Shown here piece after piece: positions 41,537 to 50,113 of a DNA stretch of 51,359 nt. Source of the DNA: RGIG3077 sp964490175 (lineage in GTDB: Bacteria; Bacillota; Clostridia; Oscillospirales; Ruminococcaceae); contig CAZBAI010000013.1 of assembly GCA_964490175.1 (NCBI GenBank), forward strand, positions 1-51,359. Direction: 5' to 3'. The notes under the pieces are model-generated. The model searched no databases. It had not been told where the DNA came from and was given only the letters and a program-made list of their open reading frames with translations. Made by a program: the position numbers and the translations under genes. How positions within the stretch are numbered: position 1 is the stretch's first letter; each line of letters begins with the position of its first letter.

Positions 41537-41820
41537 CAAAAACCGCCCCAAAGCTTGATATGCTTTGAGACGGGAGTAAACTTAAAATTTACGCTCGCGG
41601 TACCACTCAAATTGCGGATATAGCAACCCGCCACCTCTTCGAAGTCAAACAACCTCTATGCATTAACGCAGCAATCACGGAAAGCGCCTACTTTTGGTGT
41701 GAAAAACCTGTTCGGACTTTCGGCTCGGAAGGGAGAGGTCGTTAAGAAAGCGCCATACCGGTTCACAGCAACCACCGGCTCTCTGAAATTGCCCTTTCTT
41801 GACCGTCTTCGTCACAGCCT
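41537..41820 (-). ncRNA. T-box riboswitch, probably tRNA-Leu responsive
   Basis: On the minus strand the T-box core GTGGTACCGCG lies at 41596-41606, with stem I landmarks GACGAAGACGG and AGAGAGCCGG...GTGAACCGG upstream. Base N of UGGN (41602) is U, pairing with discriminator A, which fits tRNA-Leu and excludes tRNA-Gly. CUC, a Leu codon, stands at 41735-41737 in the stretch CGACCTCTCCC where the specifier is expected. The terminator is CCGTCTCAAAGC/GCTTTGGGGCGG (41542-41574) followed by TTTTT. Uncharged tRNA would favour the antiterminator and expression of leuACDB-ilvBH. Confidence 0.88.
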
Positions 41821-41941
41821 TTGAAAAAACAATATTAAATTTTCGGCAAGCAATGCAGCATATGCAAAATGCGCTTTGCCAAAACACGCATATATATCGG
41901 CAAAAAGCAAATAAAGCAAACACCGTGCACGCCTTACACCG

Positions 41942-41970
41942 ATTATAACATTTTGATATCGCTATGTCAA
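41942..41970 (-). promoter_or_regulatory. Promoter of the leu-ilv operon
   Basis: On the minus strand TTGACA (41965-41970) and TATAAT (41942-41947) are exactly 17 bases apart, about 120 bases before the T-box stem I. Confidence 0.9.
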
Positions 41971-42058
41971 GATTTTTTTAAAAATTTATTTGTATGCTTA
42001 CTTGCCAATGATAGTCGGCGAGTGAACCGTAATAGTTCGGCGGTTTTCGGTTTGCCGC

Positions 42059-42087
42059 TTGACAAAATCATAATAAGTGTGTATTAT
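42059..42087 (+). promoter_or_regulatory. Promoter of the O-acetylhomoserine sulfhydrylase-like gene
   Basis: TTGACA (42059-42064) and TATTAT (42082-42087) are 17 bases apart, 57 bases before the start codon. No SAM or Met leader RNA fits in so short a leader. Confidence 0.85.
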
Positions 42088-42144
42088 ATTTGCAGAGCAA
42101 AATTTATTTTATGCTCATTCCGTTTTATGGAAAGGATGATTATA

Positions 42145-43413
42145 ATGAAAATCGAAACACAATGCCTGCATGAGGGATATCACCCGAAAAACGGTGAACC
42201 GAGAGTAATGCCCATAGTGCAGAGCACAACGTATGTCTACGACTCGACAGATGATGTTGCCGCAGTTTTTGACGACCCCACAAAAAGCCTTATCTATTCA
42301 AGGTTTGAAAATCCCACAACGGATTGCGTCGAAAAGAAAATTGCCGCACTTGAGGGTGGTGTTGCGGCAATGTGCACCTCCAGCGGACAGGCGGCAAGCC
42401 TTGTTTCGATACTCAATATTTGCGAGGCGGGCGACAGCTTCATTTCGTCCTCATCAATTTACGGCGGAACGGTAAACCTTTTTGCCGTAACTCTCAAAAA
42501 GATGGGAATTGAATGCATTTTTGTCGATGCCGACGCTTCGTATGAAGAAATTTGTGCGGCTTTTAAACCGAACACAAAGGCTGTTTTCGGTGAAACGCTT
42601 GCAAACCCCGCAATTAAGGTTCTGGATATTGAACTTTGGGCTAAGGCCGCACACGATAACGGTGTTCCGCTGATTATCGACAACACCTTTGCAACGCCTG
42701 TTCTTTGCAGACCGATTGAGTGGGGTGCGGATATTGTAATTCACTCAACGTCAAAATATTTGGACGGTCACGCCGTTCAGGTCGGAGGAGTTATTGTCGA
42801 TAGCGGAAAATTCGACTGGACTTCGGGCAAATTTCCTTGCATGACCGAGCCTGACGACAGCTATCACGGCATTGTTTACACGAAAGATTATGCCGCCGCA
42901 CCTTATATCACCAAGGCAAGAATGCAGCTGATGAGAGATTTCGGATGCTATCCTGCCGCAAACTCGTCATTTCTTTTGAATCTCGGGCTTGAAACGCTTG
43001 CTGTGAGAATGCAGCGCTATTGCGAAAACGCACTTGTTGTCGCAAAATATATCGAAAGCAGTCCGAAAGTTGAATCTATTGCATATCCTTCACTTGAATC
43101 AAGCAAAGATTACGCTTTGGCTCAAAAATATCTTCCCTTGGGTGCAAGCGGCGTTATCGCTTTTTCTATCAAAGGCGGCCGCAGCAACGCCGTAAAGTTT
43201 ATGGACAGTCTTAAACTTGCTTCAAACGAAGTGCACGTTGCCGATATTCGCACCTGCGTTTTGCACCCTGCAAGTGCCACGCACCGTCAGCTTACCGATG
43301 AACAGCTTGTTGCCGCAGGCATTGACGGCGGCATGATAAGGTTTTCATGCGGACTTGAAAACGTTGAAGATATTCTTGAAGATATCAAGCGTGGTTTTGA
43401 TGCAATCGATTAA
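42145..43413 (+). CDS. O-acetylhomoserine (thiol)-lyase-like PLP enzyme
   Basis: The ATG at 42145 follows GGAAAGGATG; the longer open frame upstream crosses the promoter and is not real. The 422-residue protein is in the Cys/Met metabolism PLP family. Key parts are PIVQSTTYVYDS, SRFENPTTDCVEKKIAALEGG, SGQAASL, the cofactor Asp in LIIDNTFATPVLCRP, the PLP-Lys motif HSTSKYLDGHAVQVGG (near 207) and the C-terminal RFSCGLENVEDILEDI. The length fits MetY, which makes homocysteine from O-acetylhomoserine and sulfide. Cystathionine gamma-synthase is a less likely alternative. Confidence 0.88.
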   Translation: MKIETQCLHEGYHPKNGEPRVMPIVQSTTYVYDSTDDVAAVFDDPTKSLIYSRFENPTTDCVEKKIAALEGGVAAMCTSSGQAASLVSILNICEAGDSFISSSSIYGGTVNLFAVTLKKMGIECIFVDADASYEEICAAFKPNTKAVFGETLANPAIKVLDIELWAKAAHDNGVPLIIDNTFATPVLCRPIEWGADIVIHSTSKYLDGHAVQVGGVIVDSGKFDWTSGKFPCMTEPDDSYHGIVYTKDYAAAPYITKARMQLMRDFGCYPAANSSFLLNLGLETLAVRMQRYCENALVVAKYIESSPKVESIAYPSLESSKDYALAQKYLPLGASGVIAFSIKGGRSNAVKFMDSLKLASNEVHVADIRTCVLHPASATHRQLTDEQLVAAGIDGGMIRFSCGLENVEDILEDIKRGFDAID

Positions 43414-43437
43414 CCTTGATCGGAAATTTTAATGCAG

Positions 43438-43483
43438 CAAAAAACCTCTTTGTGAAGTAAAATTCACAAAGAGGTTTTTATTT
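43438..43483. terminator. Bidirectional terminator between the PLP enzyme and CAP protein genes
   Basis: AAAACCTCTTTGTGAA and TTCACAAAGAGGTTTT form a perfect 16-bp stem with flanking A and T runs between two convergent genes. Confidence 0.92.
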
Positions 43484-43484
43484 G

Positions 43485-45014
43485 CTATTGATTATTGATT
43501 ATTCCCATATCGTTCCATATCAAAGCGGTTTGCCGTATGATATCAAGTTGGCGGCCGCTTGTTTCAAATTCTTCGCAGATTGCTTTGTATTTATCGGCAA
43601 ACATCTGTATATATGCCGCGTCGAGATTGTCGATTCGTGCGCCGTTTTCATCACAATCTTCGTTGACATTTGCCGCAAATTCTCTTAAATTTCTAATTGT
43701 ATCGGTGTCGCTGTCGCATTCGTAAAGCAAGGGCATTACAGGTTCGCTTTTGTTCAAAAACGCATAGGCAAGCGCTTTTGAAGACGCACTTTCAAAATTT
43801 GCGACGATTTCGGCATCTTGCGAATCGCATACGCCGTTTAGATCAACATCACCGCGCAGAGCTATCGCCACGTTAAACGTTCCGAAAACCGAATCGAGAT
43901 AATTAAAATCCTCATCGACGATTTTGCCCTGCATAGCCGTGCGGATAATATCAAGGTCGATGCCGACGTTGTACGAAATCAATTCGGCAAGCTCTGTGGG
44001 CGTTATTCCGTTGATTTTGTAGTTTAAGCTGTATTCGTTTCTTTGAGATGTCGAATAGTATATATCGCACGGCGAAATGCCGTCGATGCAATCAAATTCG
44101 GGGTCAACCCCATCAAGCGAAACAAATGAACTTAGATTGAAATGCACTTCCGAATATACAATCTGCGAAATCGGCTTTTTCACAACAATTTCAAAGGTGC
44201 TGCCATCTAAAAGCGATTGCGTATCATCGGCAAAATACATATTTTCAGTATCGCCCTTGTCAACGCTTGCGTAAATTGTCGGCAAAGCATAAAGCGTTGT
44301 GGTCGTGGTTGTGGTTGTTATCGGTTTAACAGGCGCTGTGGTTGTTGTGGTATTTATCGGCGTAGTCACAGCATTTGGCGTAGTGGTGGTTGCCACAGTT
44401 GTAACAGGCGGCGTTACAGCCGTTGTGATTGACGTGGTTGTAGTGGTAGTGGTAGTGGTAGTGGTTGCGTTCGGGATATATGCGCCGGAAACTTTGCTGT
44501 TTGTTTGAATAAAAAGCTGAGTCCAGTATGCGACGTTTCCTGCCTTGTAATATCCGATGCCTATGTATTGATAGCTGTCATCGAGGATATTCGCTTTGTG
44601 TCCTTCGGAGTTCATCCAACCCTGCACAACGGCTTCCGGCGTTTGATAGCCATATGCGATATTTTCGCCGAAAGCCACAAAGTCGATTGAATACTCCGAC
44701 AAAACGGTATAGCAGCTTGTACCGTTTGGTCTGTCATGAGAAAAAAGCTCGGAAATCTCATTTGAGCGCAATGTTGCCGCTTCGCAAAGCAACGGATAAA
44801 CCGCAAGCGGTTCAAGTCCTGCCGATTGCCGCTCAACATTCACAAGTGCGGCAACTCGGTCGATATATTGCTGCTGAACTGTGCTGAAATCGGCGCAAAC
44901 GTTATTTTGATAACCGCTGTTTTTCAGCAAAAGCGAGGTTAGCACAATCATAATTGCGATAAGGCACGCCGCTGTTTTGCGCAAACAGGCTTTAAATTTC
45001 AAATCAAATGCCAT
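43485..45014 (-). CDS. Secreted CAP-domain protein with Thr-rich linker and dockerin-like C-terminus
   Basis: The ATG at 45014 lies 7 bases after AAGGAGA. The 509-residue protein has an N-terminal membrane/signal helix (about 12-35). A CAP (SCP/PR1) domain follows (about 45-178) with ELFSHDRPNG, FGENIAYGYQTPEAVVQGWMNSEGHKANIL and YWTQLF. Next come a Thr-rich linker (about 185-250), a beta-rich region of unknown fold (about 255-390), and a dockerin-like end. In that end GDVDLNGVCDSQDAEIV is a good first calcium loop and DCDENGARIDNLDAAYIQMF a poorer second one, split by about 46 residues. It is an extracellular protein; the role of CAP domains in bacteria is mostly unknown. Confidence 0.85.
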   Translation of the reverse strand: MAFDLKFKACLRKTAACLIAIMIVLTSLLLKNSGYQNNVCADFSTVQQQYIDRVAALVNVERQSAGLEPLAVYPLLCEAATLRSNEISELFSHDRPNGTSCYTVLSEYSIDFVAFGENIAYGYQTPEAVVQGWMNSEGHKANILDDSYQYIGIGYYKAGNVAYWTQLFIQTNSKVSGAYIPNATTTTTTTTTTTSITTAVTPPVTTVATTTTPNAVTTPINTTTTTAPVKPITTTTTTTTLYALPTIYASVDKGDTENMYFADDTQSLLDGSTFEIVVKKPISQIVYSEVHFNLSSFVSLDGVDPEFDCIDGISPCDIYYSTSQRNEYSLNYKINGITPTELAELISYNVGIDLDIIRTAMQGKIVDEDFNYLDSVFGTFNVAIALRGDVDLNGVCDSQDAEIVANFESASSKALAYAFLNKSEPVMPLLYECDSDTDTIRNLREFAANVNEDCDENGARIDNLDAAYIQMFADKYKAICEEFETSGRQLDIIRQTALIWNDMGIINNQ

Positions 45015-45065
45015 AAACATTCTCCTTATCATTTTGAAATGTCGTTACAGATATCATTTGAATAT

Positions 45066-45094
45066 ATTTTAGCACAAAAAATCGAATATGTAAA
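45066..45094 (-). promoter_or_regulatory. Promoter of the CAP-protein gene
   Basis: On the minus strand TTTACA (45089-45094) and TAAAAT (45066-45071) are 17 bases apart, about 50 bases before the start codon. Confidence 0.7.
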
Positions 45095-45116
45095 TCCTTG
45101 CTTTGAAAAAATCAGA

Positions 45117-45189
45117 CAAAAAAATTGCCGCTTCTCAGATATCCTGCCTTTTTAAAAAAAGCGTCAATCATAAGATTCGGCAATTTTTG
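45117..45189 (-). terminator. Large-loop hairpin after spoIIID, possible terminator
   Basis: AAAAATTGCCG and CGGCAATTTTT lie on either side of a roughly 50-base segment just past the spoIIID stop, and the 3' arm runs into a T tract on the minus strand. The long loop makes it less certain. Confidence 0.4.
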
Positions 45190-45191
45190 AT

Positions 45192-45455
45192 TTATTTTTT
45201 ATTCTGCGCAATATCAAAATACTTTCGCTTTGTCGCAAGCCCTCCTCTGATATGGCGCTCCTCCTTGTTTTTGTCGAGAACGGCTCTTACCTGAGGATAA
45301 AGCGACGGGCTGATTTTCGGCAAACGCTCCTGCAAATCTTTATGTACGGTGGATTTGCTTATTCCGAATTGCGCCGCCGTTGCTCTTACCGTTGAATGAG
45401 TTTCGATTATATATTCCCCGAGCTTTACCGCTCTTTCGTTTGGTTCTCCTTTCAA
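45192..45455 (-). CDS. spoIIID: Sporulation transcription regulator SpoIIID
   Basis: The TTG at 45455 is taken as start: GGAG lies 8 bases upstream and the product then begins MKGEPNERAVKLGEYI, in register with known SpoIIID. The 87-residue protein has the diagnostic helix-turn-helix TVRATAAQFGISKSTVHKDLQERLPKISP and the basic tail HIRGGLATKRKY. SpoIIID is made in the mother cell under sigma-E and tunes the switch to sigma-K, which in turn would drive dpaAB. Confidence 0.95.
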   Translation of the reverse strand: MKGEPNERAVKLGEYIIETHSTVRATAAQFGISKSTVHKDLQERLPKISPSLYPQVRAVLDKNKEERHIRGGLATKRKYFDIAQNKK

Positions 45456-45648
45456 AAAGCTCACTCCAATACTGATTTTATCCGAATTAAAAATCACATT
45501 TTAAGACGTTAATAAAATATATGAAGCGATATGTGCAAACATTCGCCGAAAGATAGGCTTTTTGTACACTTTGTCAATAGCATATTTCATCAAAAAATGA
45601 TATAATTGAATTATTGTATTTTGATTTGCAAAAAGGGGACGTTATATT

Positions 45649-46953
45649 GTGGAAATTGCTATTTTGATATTGACAGTCAGCGCAAACATAATTTTGCTGA
45701 TGATTTATTTAAAACAAACAAAGCCTAAAAATACCGCAAATGAGTTTGATGAGCTGAAAAGCGAAATCAACCGTATGAATGCGCAAACCACGGCGGAAAC
45801 TTTGCGCTCGGTGCAATCAAGCGTGAAAATTTTGGGAGATATGTTAGCGCAAAGTCAAAAAACTTCTGCCGATAATCTTTCTCATATTTTGGGCGATATT
45901 GATGCAAAGACCGTATCGAAACAGCAGGCGATGAACGAAGCTATGCTAACGCAGCTCAATCAGCTGGAGCAAAGGTTGAAAACGCTTGAATCAAATAATG
46001 AACAAAAGCTTGACGCCATGCGTGAAACCATTTCAAAGCGACTTAGCTATATTCAAGAGGATAACAACAAAAAGCTCGGCGAAATACAGAATATTGTTGA
46101 TGAAAAATTGCAAAAAACGCTTGAAGAAAAGATGAATCGGTCGTTTTCGCTTGTCAGCACAAGGCTTGAAGAGGTTTATAAGGGTCTTGGCGAAATGCAA
46201 ACGCTGGCACAAGGCGTGGGCGATTTGAAAAAAGTGCTTTCAAACGTCAAAACACGGGGAATTTTGGGCGAGGTTCAGCTTGGCGCAATTTTGCGTGATA
46301 TTTTAGCTCCCGAGCAGTATGAAGAAAATGTTGCGACAATTCCGCAAAGCGCAAACCGAGTTGAGTTTGCCGTAAAGCTTCCCGGAGATGAACAAGCCTG
46401 CTATTTGCCGATTGATTCAAAATTCCCCGGAGATACGTATGCTTCGCTTCAGGACGCTTACGACAGCGGTTCTCCCGAAAAGGTTAATGCGGCGGTAAAC
46501 GCACTTTGCGCACGTATCAAGAGCGAGGCAAAGGATATTGCGGAAAAATATATACAGCCGCCCTATACAACAAATTTTGCGATTATGTTTTTGCCTTTTG
46601 AGGGGCTTTATGCCGAAGTTGTAAACCGTGGCATGGTTGAGATTCTTCAGCGTGATTATAATGTGAATGTTGCGGGTCCGAGCACAATGGCGGCGCTTTT
46701 AAATTCACTGCAAATGGGCTTTAAAACTCTGGCGATTCAAAAGCGATCGGGCGAGGTTTGGCAAATTCTCTCTGCCGTAAAATCCGAATTTGAAAAATTT
46801 GAAGCCGTGCTTGAAAGCACGCAAAAGCACTTGCGGCAGGTTGACGTTGACCTTGATAAGCTTGTCGGCGTTCGCACAAGAGCTATTTCGAGAAAGCTGC
46901 GAAGCGTTGAGGCTCTTGACGAGTCTGCCGCTAACGAATTGCTGGATATGTGA
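45649..46953 (+). CDS. rmuC: RmuC family DNA recombination protein
   Basis: The GTG start at 45649 follows AAGGGGA. The 434-residue protein has an N-terminal membrane helix (2-20), a long coiled coil (about 28-185) and the RmuC domain (about 190-400) with TRGILGEVQLGAILRDIL, LPIDSKFPGDTY, FAIMFLPFEGLYAEVV and NVAGPSTMAALLNSLQMGFKTLAIQKRSGEVW. RmuC limits inversions at short repeats and its core resembles endonucleases. It ends 4 bases into the next frame and is probably co-transcribed with alaX. Confidence 0.95.
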   Translation: MEIAILILTVSANIILLMIYLKQTKPKNTANEFDELKSEINRMNAQTTAETLRSVQSSVKILGDMLAQSQKTSADNLSHILGDIDAKTVSKQQAMNEAMLTQLNQLEQRLKTLESNNEQKLDAMRETISKRLSYIQEDNNKKLGEIQNIVDEKLQKTLEEKMNRSFSLVSTRLEEVYKGLGEMQTLAQGVGDLKKVLSNVKTRGILGEVQLGAILRDILAPEQYEENVATIPQSANRVEFAVKLPGDEQACYLPIDSKFPGDTYASLQDAYDSGSPEKVNAAVNALCARIKSEAKDIAEKYIQPPYTTNFAIMFLPFEGLYAEVVNRGMVEILQRDYNVNVAGPSTMAALLNSLQMGFKTLAIQKRSGEVWQILSAVKSEFEKFEAVLESTQKHLRQVDVDLDKLVGVRTRAISRKLRSVEALDESAANELLDM

Positions 46954-46961
46954 GGCAAATT

Positions 46962-48119
46962 ATGATGACAAAACGGTTGTTTGATGACGATAGCTATACA
47001 GCGCATTTTTATGCGACTGTTTTAAAGTGCGAAAAGGTAAAAAACGGTTATGCCGTTGTGCTTGATAAAACCGCATTTTTTCCGACAGGCGGCGGTCAAA
47101 GCTGCGATACCGGCGTTATCGGTGACGCCGAAATCTGCGATGTTTTTGAAAAAAACGGCGAGATTATACATATAGCAGACAAGCAGCTGCAAATCGGCAA
47201 AGAATATAATTGCGGCATTGACTGGGAAAAGCGCTTTTCCAAAATGCAGCACCACACGGGCGAGCATATTATATCGGGACTTGCACACACATATTTCGGT
47301 TGCGCAAATGTTGGGTTTCACTTGGGCGAAAACGAAGTCATCGTGGACTTTGACAAAAAGCTGTCGCTTTCGGATATCGCCTTTTTGGAGATGCGTGCAA
47401 ACAAGGCGGTTTTTCATGATTTTCCCGTAAAAGCATATTACCCGGCGCAAAACGAGCTTGAAAAACTTAATTATCGCAGCAAGCTTGATTTGAAAGAAAA
47501 TGTACGCATTGTTGAGATTTTCGGGGTAGATGTGTGCGCTTGCTGTGCGCCGCACATTAAAGCCACGGGTGCGGTCGGCATAATCAAAATTGCCGATTTT
47601 CAAAGCTACAAGGGCGGCACAAGGCTTTATCTTCTTTGCGGAGATAAAGCTTATGACGATTATGTGCAAAAGTCAAATGCGGTAAACGAAATTTCGGTCA
47701 TGCTTTCGGCAAAGCCGAGCGACATTGATATTGCCGTGAAACGTATCTGCAAAGAAAATGCCGAACTCAAATCACAGATATTTGAAATCAAGCGCCGTGA
47801 TTTAAACAGTGCGATATTAAAGCTTGAATCGGGCAAGCGCAACCTTTGCGTTTTTTGCGAAGGATTCGATGCAAACCAAATGCGCAAGCTTTCCGAAAAG
47901 GGTGCAAAAATGTGCACGGGAGTATGCGGAGCTTTTGCACCTAAGGAAAACGGCTTTGCATATGTAATCGCAAGCGAAAACATCGATTTAAAAGCACATT
48001 TGGGTGAAATCAATAAAGCTATATCGGGAAAAGGCGGCGGCGTAAGCACAATGATATGCGGAAGCGCCTTTGCAAAAAAGCAGGTAATTTCGGAATATAT
48101 CGAAAATTTGACGTTTTAA
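46962..48119 (+). CDS. Alanyl-tRNA editing protein (AlaX, long form)
   Basis: The ATG at 46962 has GAGG 6 bases upstream. The 385-residue protein matches AlaX-type trans-editing factors, which hydrolyse Ser or Gly wrongly attached to tRNA-Ala. The zinc motif HHTGEHIISG (HxxxH, near 95-104), the second half CACCAPH (near 195) and the TGAVGIIKI segment are intact. A C-terminal DHHA1-like part (about 250-385, GKGGGVSTMICGSA at the end) makes it the long AlaX-L form. It lies 8 bases after rmuC. Confidence 0.92.
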   Translation: MMTKRLFDDDSYTAHFYATVLKCEKVKNGYAVVLDKTAFFPTGGGQSCDTGVIGDAEICDVFEKNGEIIHIADKQLQIGKEYNCGIDWEKRFSKMQHHTGEHIISGLAHTYFGCANVGFHLGENEVIVDFDKKLSLSDIAFLEMRANKAVFHDFPVKAYYPAQNELEKLNYRSKLDLKENVRIVEIFGVDVCACCAPHIKATGAVGIIKIADFQSYKGGTRLYLLCGDKAYDDYVQKSNAVNEISVMLSAKPSDIDIAVKRICKENAELKSQIFEIKRRDLNSAILKLESGKRNLCVFCEGFDANQMRKLSEKGAKMCTGVCGAFAPKENGFAYVIASENIDLKAHLGEINKAISGKGGGVSTMICGSAFAKKQVISEYIENLTF

Positions 48120-48178
48120 TCCGGAAATCATGAAAATGCGGCATGCCACATCAAAAAACGGCAATGTTGCAAAAACGC

Positions 48179-48207
48179 TTGACAAATTTCGGAATGTGAG
48201 GTATAAT
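48179..48207 (+). promoter_or_regulatory. Promoter of the tRNA-Leu gene
   Basis: TTGACA (48179-48184) and TATAAT (48202-48207) are exactly 17 bases apart, 10 bases before the first base of the tRNA. Confidence 0.92.
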
Positions 48208-48217
48208 ATCAGCGTTG

Positions 48218-48304
48218 GCCGCTGTGGTGGAATTGGCAGACACAAGGGACTTAAAATCCCTCGGTAGCGATACCGTACCGGTTCGAGCCCGGTCAGCGGC
48301 ACCA
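48218..48304 (+). tRNA. tRNA-Leu (anticodon UAA)
   Basis: The 87-base gene has the 7-bp acceptor stem GCCGCTG/CAGCGGC, discriminator A and encoded CCA. The anticodon arm AGGGA-CTTAAAA-TCCCT gives anticodon TAA, a long variable arm (CGGTAGCGATACCG) marks it as class II, and the T arm contains GGTTCGAGCCC. It reads UUA and UUG codons. Confidence 0.97.
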
Positions 48305-48330
48305 GCCGTATATTTGCGGCATTGAAATTT

Positions 48331-48361
48331 CGGGCTTCACTTTGTGTGAGGTCCGTTTTTT
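48331..48361 (+). terminator. Terminator after tRNA-Leu
   Basis: CGGGCTTCAC and GTGAGGTCCG pair (with two G-U pairs) around a 5-base loop and are followed by six T, 26 bases after the tRNA. Confidence 0.85.
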
Positions 48362-48373
48362 AAATCGGAGCAA

Positions 48374-48487
48374 CGCTATTTGCTTTGCTTGCAAGGAGCA
48401 GAGCAGGAGCGAACGATTGCAACCTGACGCTAAAGGAGCGTTAGCTCCTTACGGGTTTCAGCGGGAGATTACAACTCGACGCTGAAA
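48374..48487 (+). ncRNA. Cluster of three strong hairpins upstream of galT, structured RNA or repeat element
   Basis: Hairpin A (48374-48411) pairs CGCTaTTTGCTTTGC with GCAGAGCAGGAGCG, 14 bp with G-U pairs. Hairpin B (48433-48450) pairs AAGGAGC with GCTCCTT around GTTA. Hairpin C (48456-48487) pairs TTTCAGCG with CGCTGAAA, with an inner GAG/CTC. The galT start is about 80 bases further on. No known riboswitch consensus was recognised and none of the stems has a T tract. It could be a cis-regulatory RNA, a small RNA or a dispersed palindromic repeat. Confidence 0.45.
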
Positions 48488-48565
48488 GCTTGAAATGGAA
48501 CATACAGCCTAAAAGGCGTATGGATATCTGCGACATGGTTATTATGTTTAAAGGTGGTCTGTAAA

Positions 48566-50059
48566 ATGAGAATCGAAGCCTTGATCAACGCTTTGACGGA
48601 ATATGCCGAAAACAACGGGCTTATTGAAAAATGCGATGAGGTATATACCAAAAATCGACTGCTTGCCTGCTTTGATAAAGACGAATGGGCAGAATGCGAC
48701 AGCTGTTTTCATTATGACTGCGTTGACGATATATTGAACGAAATGGTTCAATATGCGGTCAACGTCGGACTTATCGGTGATACGAACGAATCGAGGGATT
48801 TGTTTGATACAAAAATCATGGGGGTATTATGTCCCTTTCCGAGAGAAATAATTTCAAATTTTAAGCGTGATTATCTTGATTTGCCAAAAATCGCAACGGA
48901 TAATTATTACAGCTTTAACAAAAAGTTAAATTATGTCAGGGCAGGCAGAATCGCAAAAGATTTAAAATGGAAATTCGATTGCGAATACGGCACGCTTGAT
49001 ATAACAATAAATTGTTCAAAGCCCGAAAAAGACCCGCAGGATATCGCCAATGCCGCCAAAAAGCTTTCCGCAAGTTATCCGAAATGTCAGCTTTGCGTTG
49101 AAAATTCGGGCTATCGAGGCAGAATCGGTCATCCGGCAAGGCAAAATCTTGTGCCCATACCTATAAATGTGCTTGATGAGCAGTGGTTTTTTCAATATTC
49201 TCCGTATGGATATTACAACGAACATTGCATAATTTTCAACCAAAAGCATACCGATATGAAAATCGATGCCGATGTTTTTAAAAAGCTTTTTGATATTGTT
49301 GAAATTCTGCCGCATTATTTTGTCGGATCAAATGCCGATTTGCCGATAGTCGGCGGCTCTATCCTCACTCATGAACATTTTCAGGGCGGAAATTACACAT
49401 TCGCAATGGAAAAGGCAAAAGCGGATTACTCCTTTAAGGTAAAGGGTTTTGACAATGTTGATTGCTCTATTCTGAAATGGCCGATGTCGGTGATAAGGGT
49501 TAAATCCGCAAAAAAAGGCGATGTTGAAAAGCTTTGCGCACACATTTTGGAACAATGGCGTGATTATTCTGATGAAAGCGTCGGAATTTTTGCGCATACA
49601 GACGGCGTTTTGCACAACACAATTACGCCGATTGCACGCAAAAAAGGTGATTTTTTTGAATGTGACCTTGTGCTGCGCAACAACATTACCACAAGCGAAA
49701 GACCGCTCGGAGTGTTTCACCCGAATCCTGCGCTGCACCATATAAAAAAGGAAAATATAGGACTTATCGAGGTAATGGGACTTGCGGTTTTGCCGGCACG
49801 ACTTGCAAAAGAATGGCGGCTGCTTGAAAACGCTTTGCTCGAAAAGACCGATATCACCGAAGAAAGCGCTGTTTTTAATCACCGTGAGTGGCTTTGCAAC
49901 GTGGCAGATTCATATGATGATATTAACGCAGACAATGTAGGGGAGATTCTTGAAACCGAAATCGGCAAGGTGTTTCTCAATGTGCTTTTGGATGCCGGCG
50001 TTTTTAAGCGCAATTTGCAAGGTGCGCTTGCATTCAAAAAATTTGTTGAATCGCTTTGA
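48566..50059 (+). CDS. galT: UDP-glucose-hexose-1-phosphate uridylyltransferase (GalT, class II)
   Basis: The ATG at 48566 is 8 bases after AAAGGTGG. The 497-residue length and sequence match the Firmicutes-type GalT2 of the Leloir pathway, which swaps UMP between UDP-glucose and galactose-1-phosphate. Recognisable parts are MVQYAVNVGLI, FPREIISNFKRDYL, CQLCVENSGYRGRIGHPARQNL, and the catalytic region GGSILTHEHFQGGNYTFAMEKA (near 270-290; His-Glu-His-Phe-Gln). No galK or galE is beside it in this window. Confidence 0.95.
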   Translation: MRIEALINALTEYAENNGLIEKCDEVYTKNRLLACFDKDEWAECDSCFHYDCVDDILNEMVQYAVNVGLIGDTNESRDLFDTKIMGVLCPFPREIISNFKRDYLDLPKIATDNYYSFNKKLNYVRAGRIAKDLKWKFDCEYGTLDITINCSKPEKDPQDIANAAKKLSASYPKCQLCVENSGYRGRIGHPARQNLVPIPINVLDEQWFFQYSPYGYYNEHCIIFNQKHTDMKIDADVFKKLFDIVEILPHYFVGSNADLPIVGGSILTHEHFQGGNYTFAMEKAKADYSFKVKGFDNVDCSILKWPMSVIRVKSAKKGDVEKLCAHILEQWRDYSDESVGIFAHTDGVLHNTITPIARKKGDFFECDLVLRNNITTSERPLGVFHPNPALHHIKKENIGLIEVMGLAVLPARLAKEWRLLENALLEKTDITEESAVFNHREWLCNVADSYDDINADNVGEILETEIGKVFLNVLLDAGVFKRNLQGALAFKKFVESL

Positions 50060-50113
50060 TTTTGTGCGATGTCGGATTTAAATCCGTATGTTAATTTAAA
50101 TATTGAAATGAAA

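Noticed and set aside
41751..41754. GGC as T-box specifier (glycine)
   Set aside because: The UGGU T-loop base pairs with discriminator A, whereas bacterial tRNA-Gly has U; the operon is for leucine and CUC lies nearby in the expected loop.
41675..41923. Minus-strand frame across the T-box
   Set aside because: It runs through conserved T-box stem I elements; the peptide is not Leu-rich and has no good ribosome site.
41869..42144. Long N-terminal extension of the sulfhydrylase-like protein
   Set aside because: The frame is open by chance across the leu promoter region and this gene's own promoter; the family begins at 42145.
44270..44470. Possible CRISPR-like or minisatellite array
   Set aside because: The repetition is of single Thr codons with no constant repeat-spacer unit; it encodes a linker.
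44299..44508. Plus-strand frame that translates to an almost pure Val run
   Set aside because: It is the complement of the Thr-rich linker codons of the CAP protein on the minus strand; there is no ribosome site or promoter.
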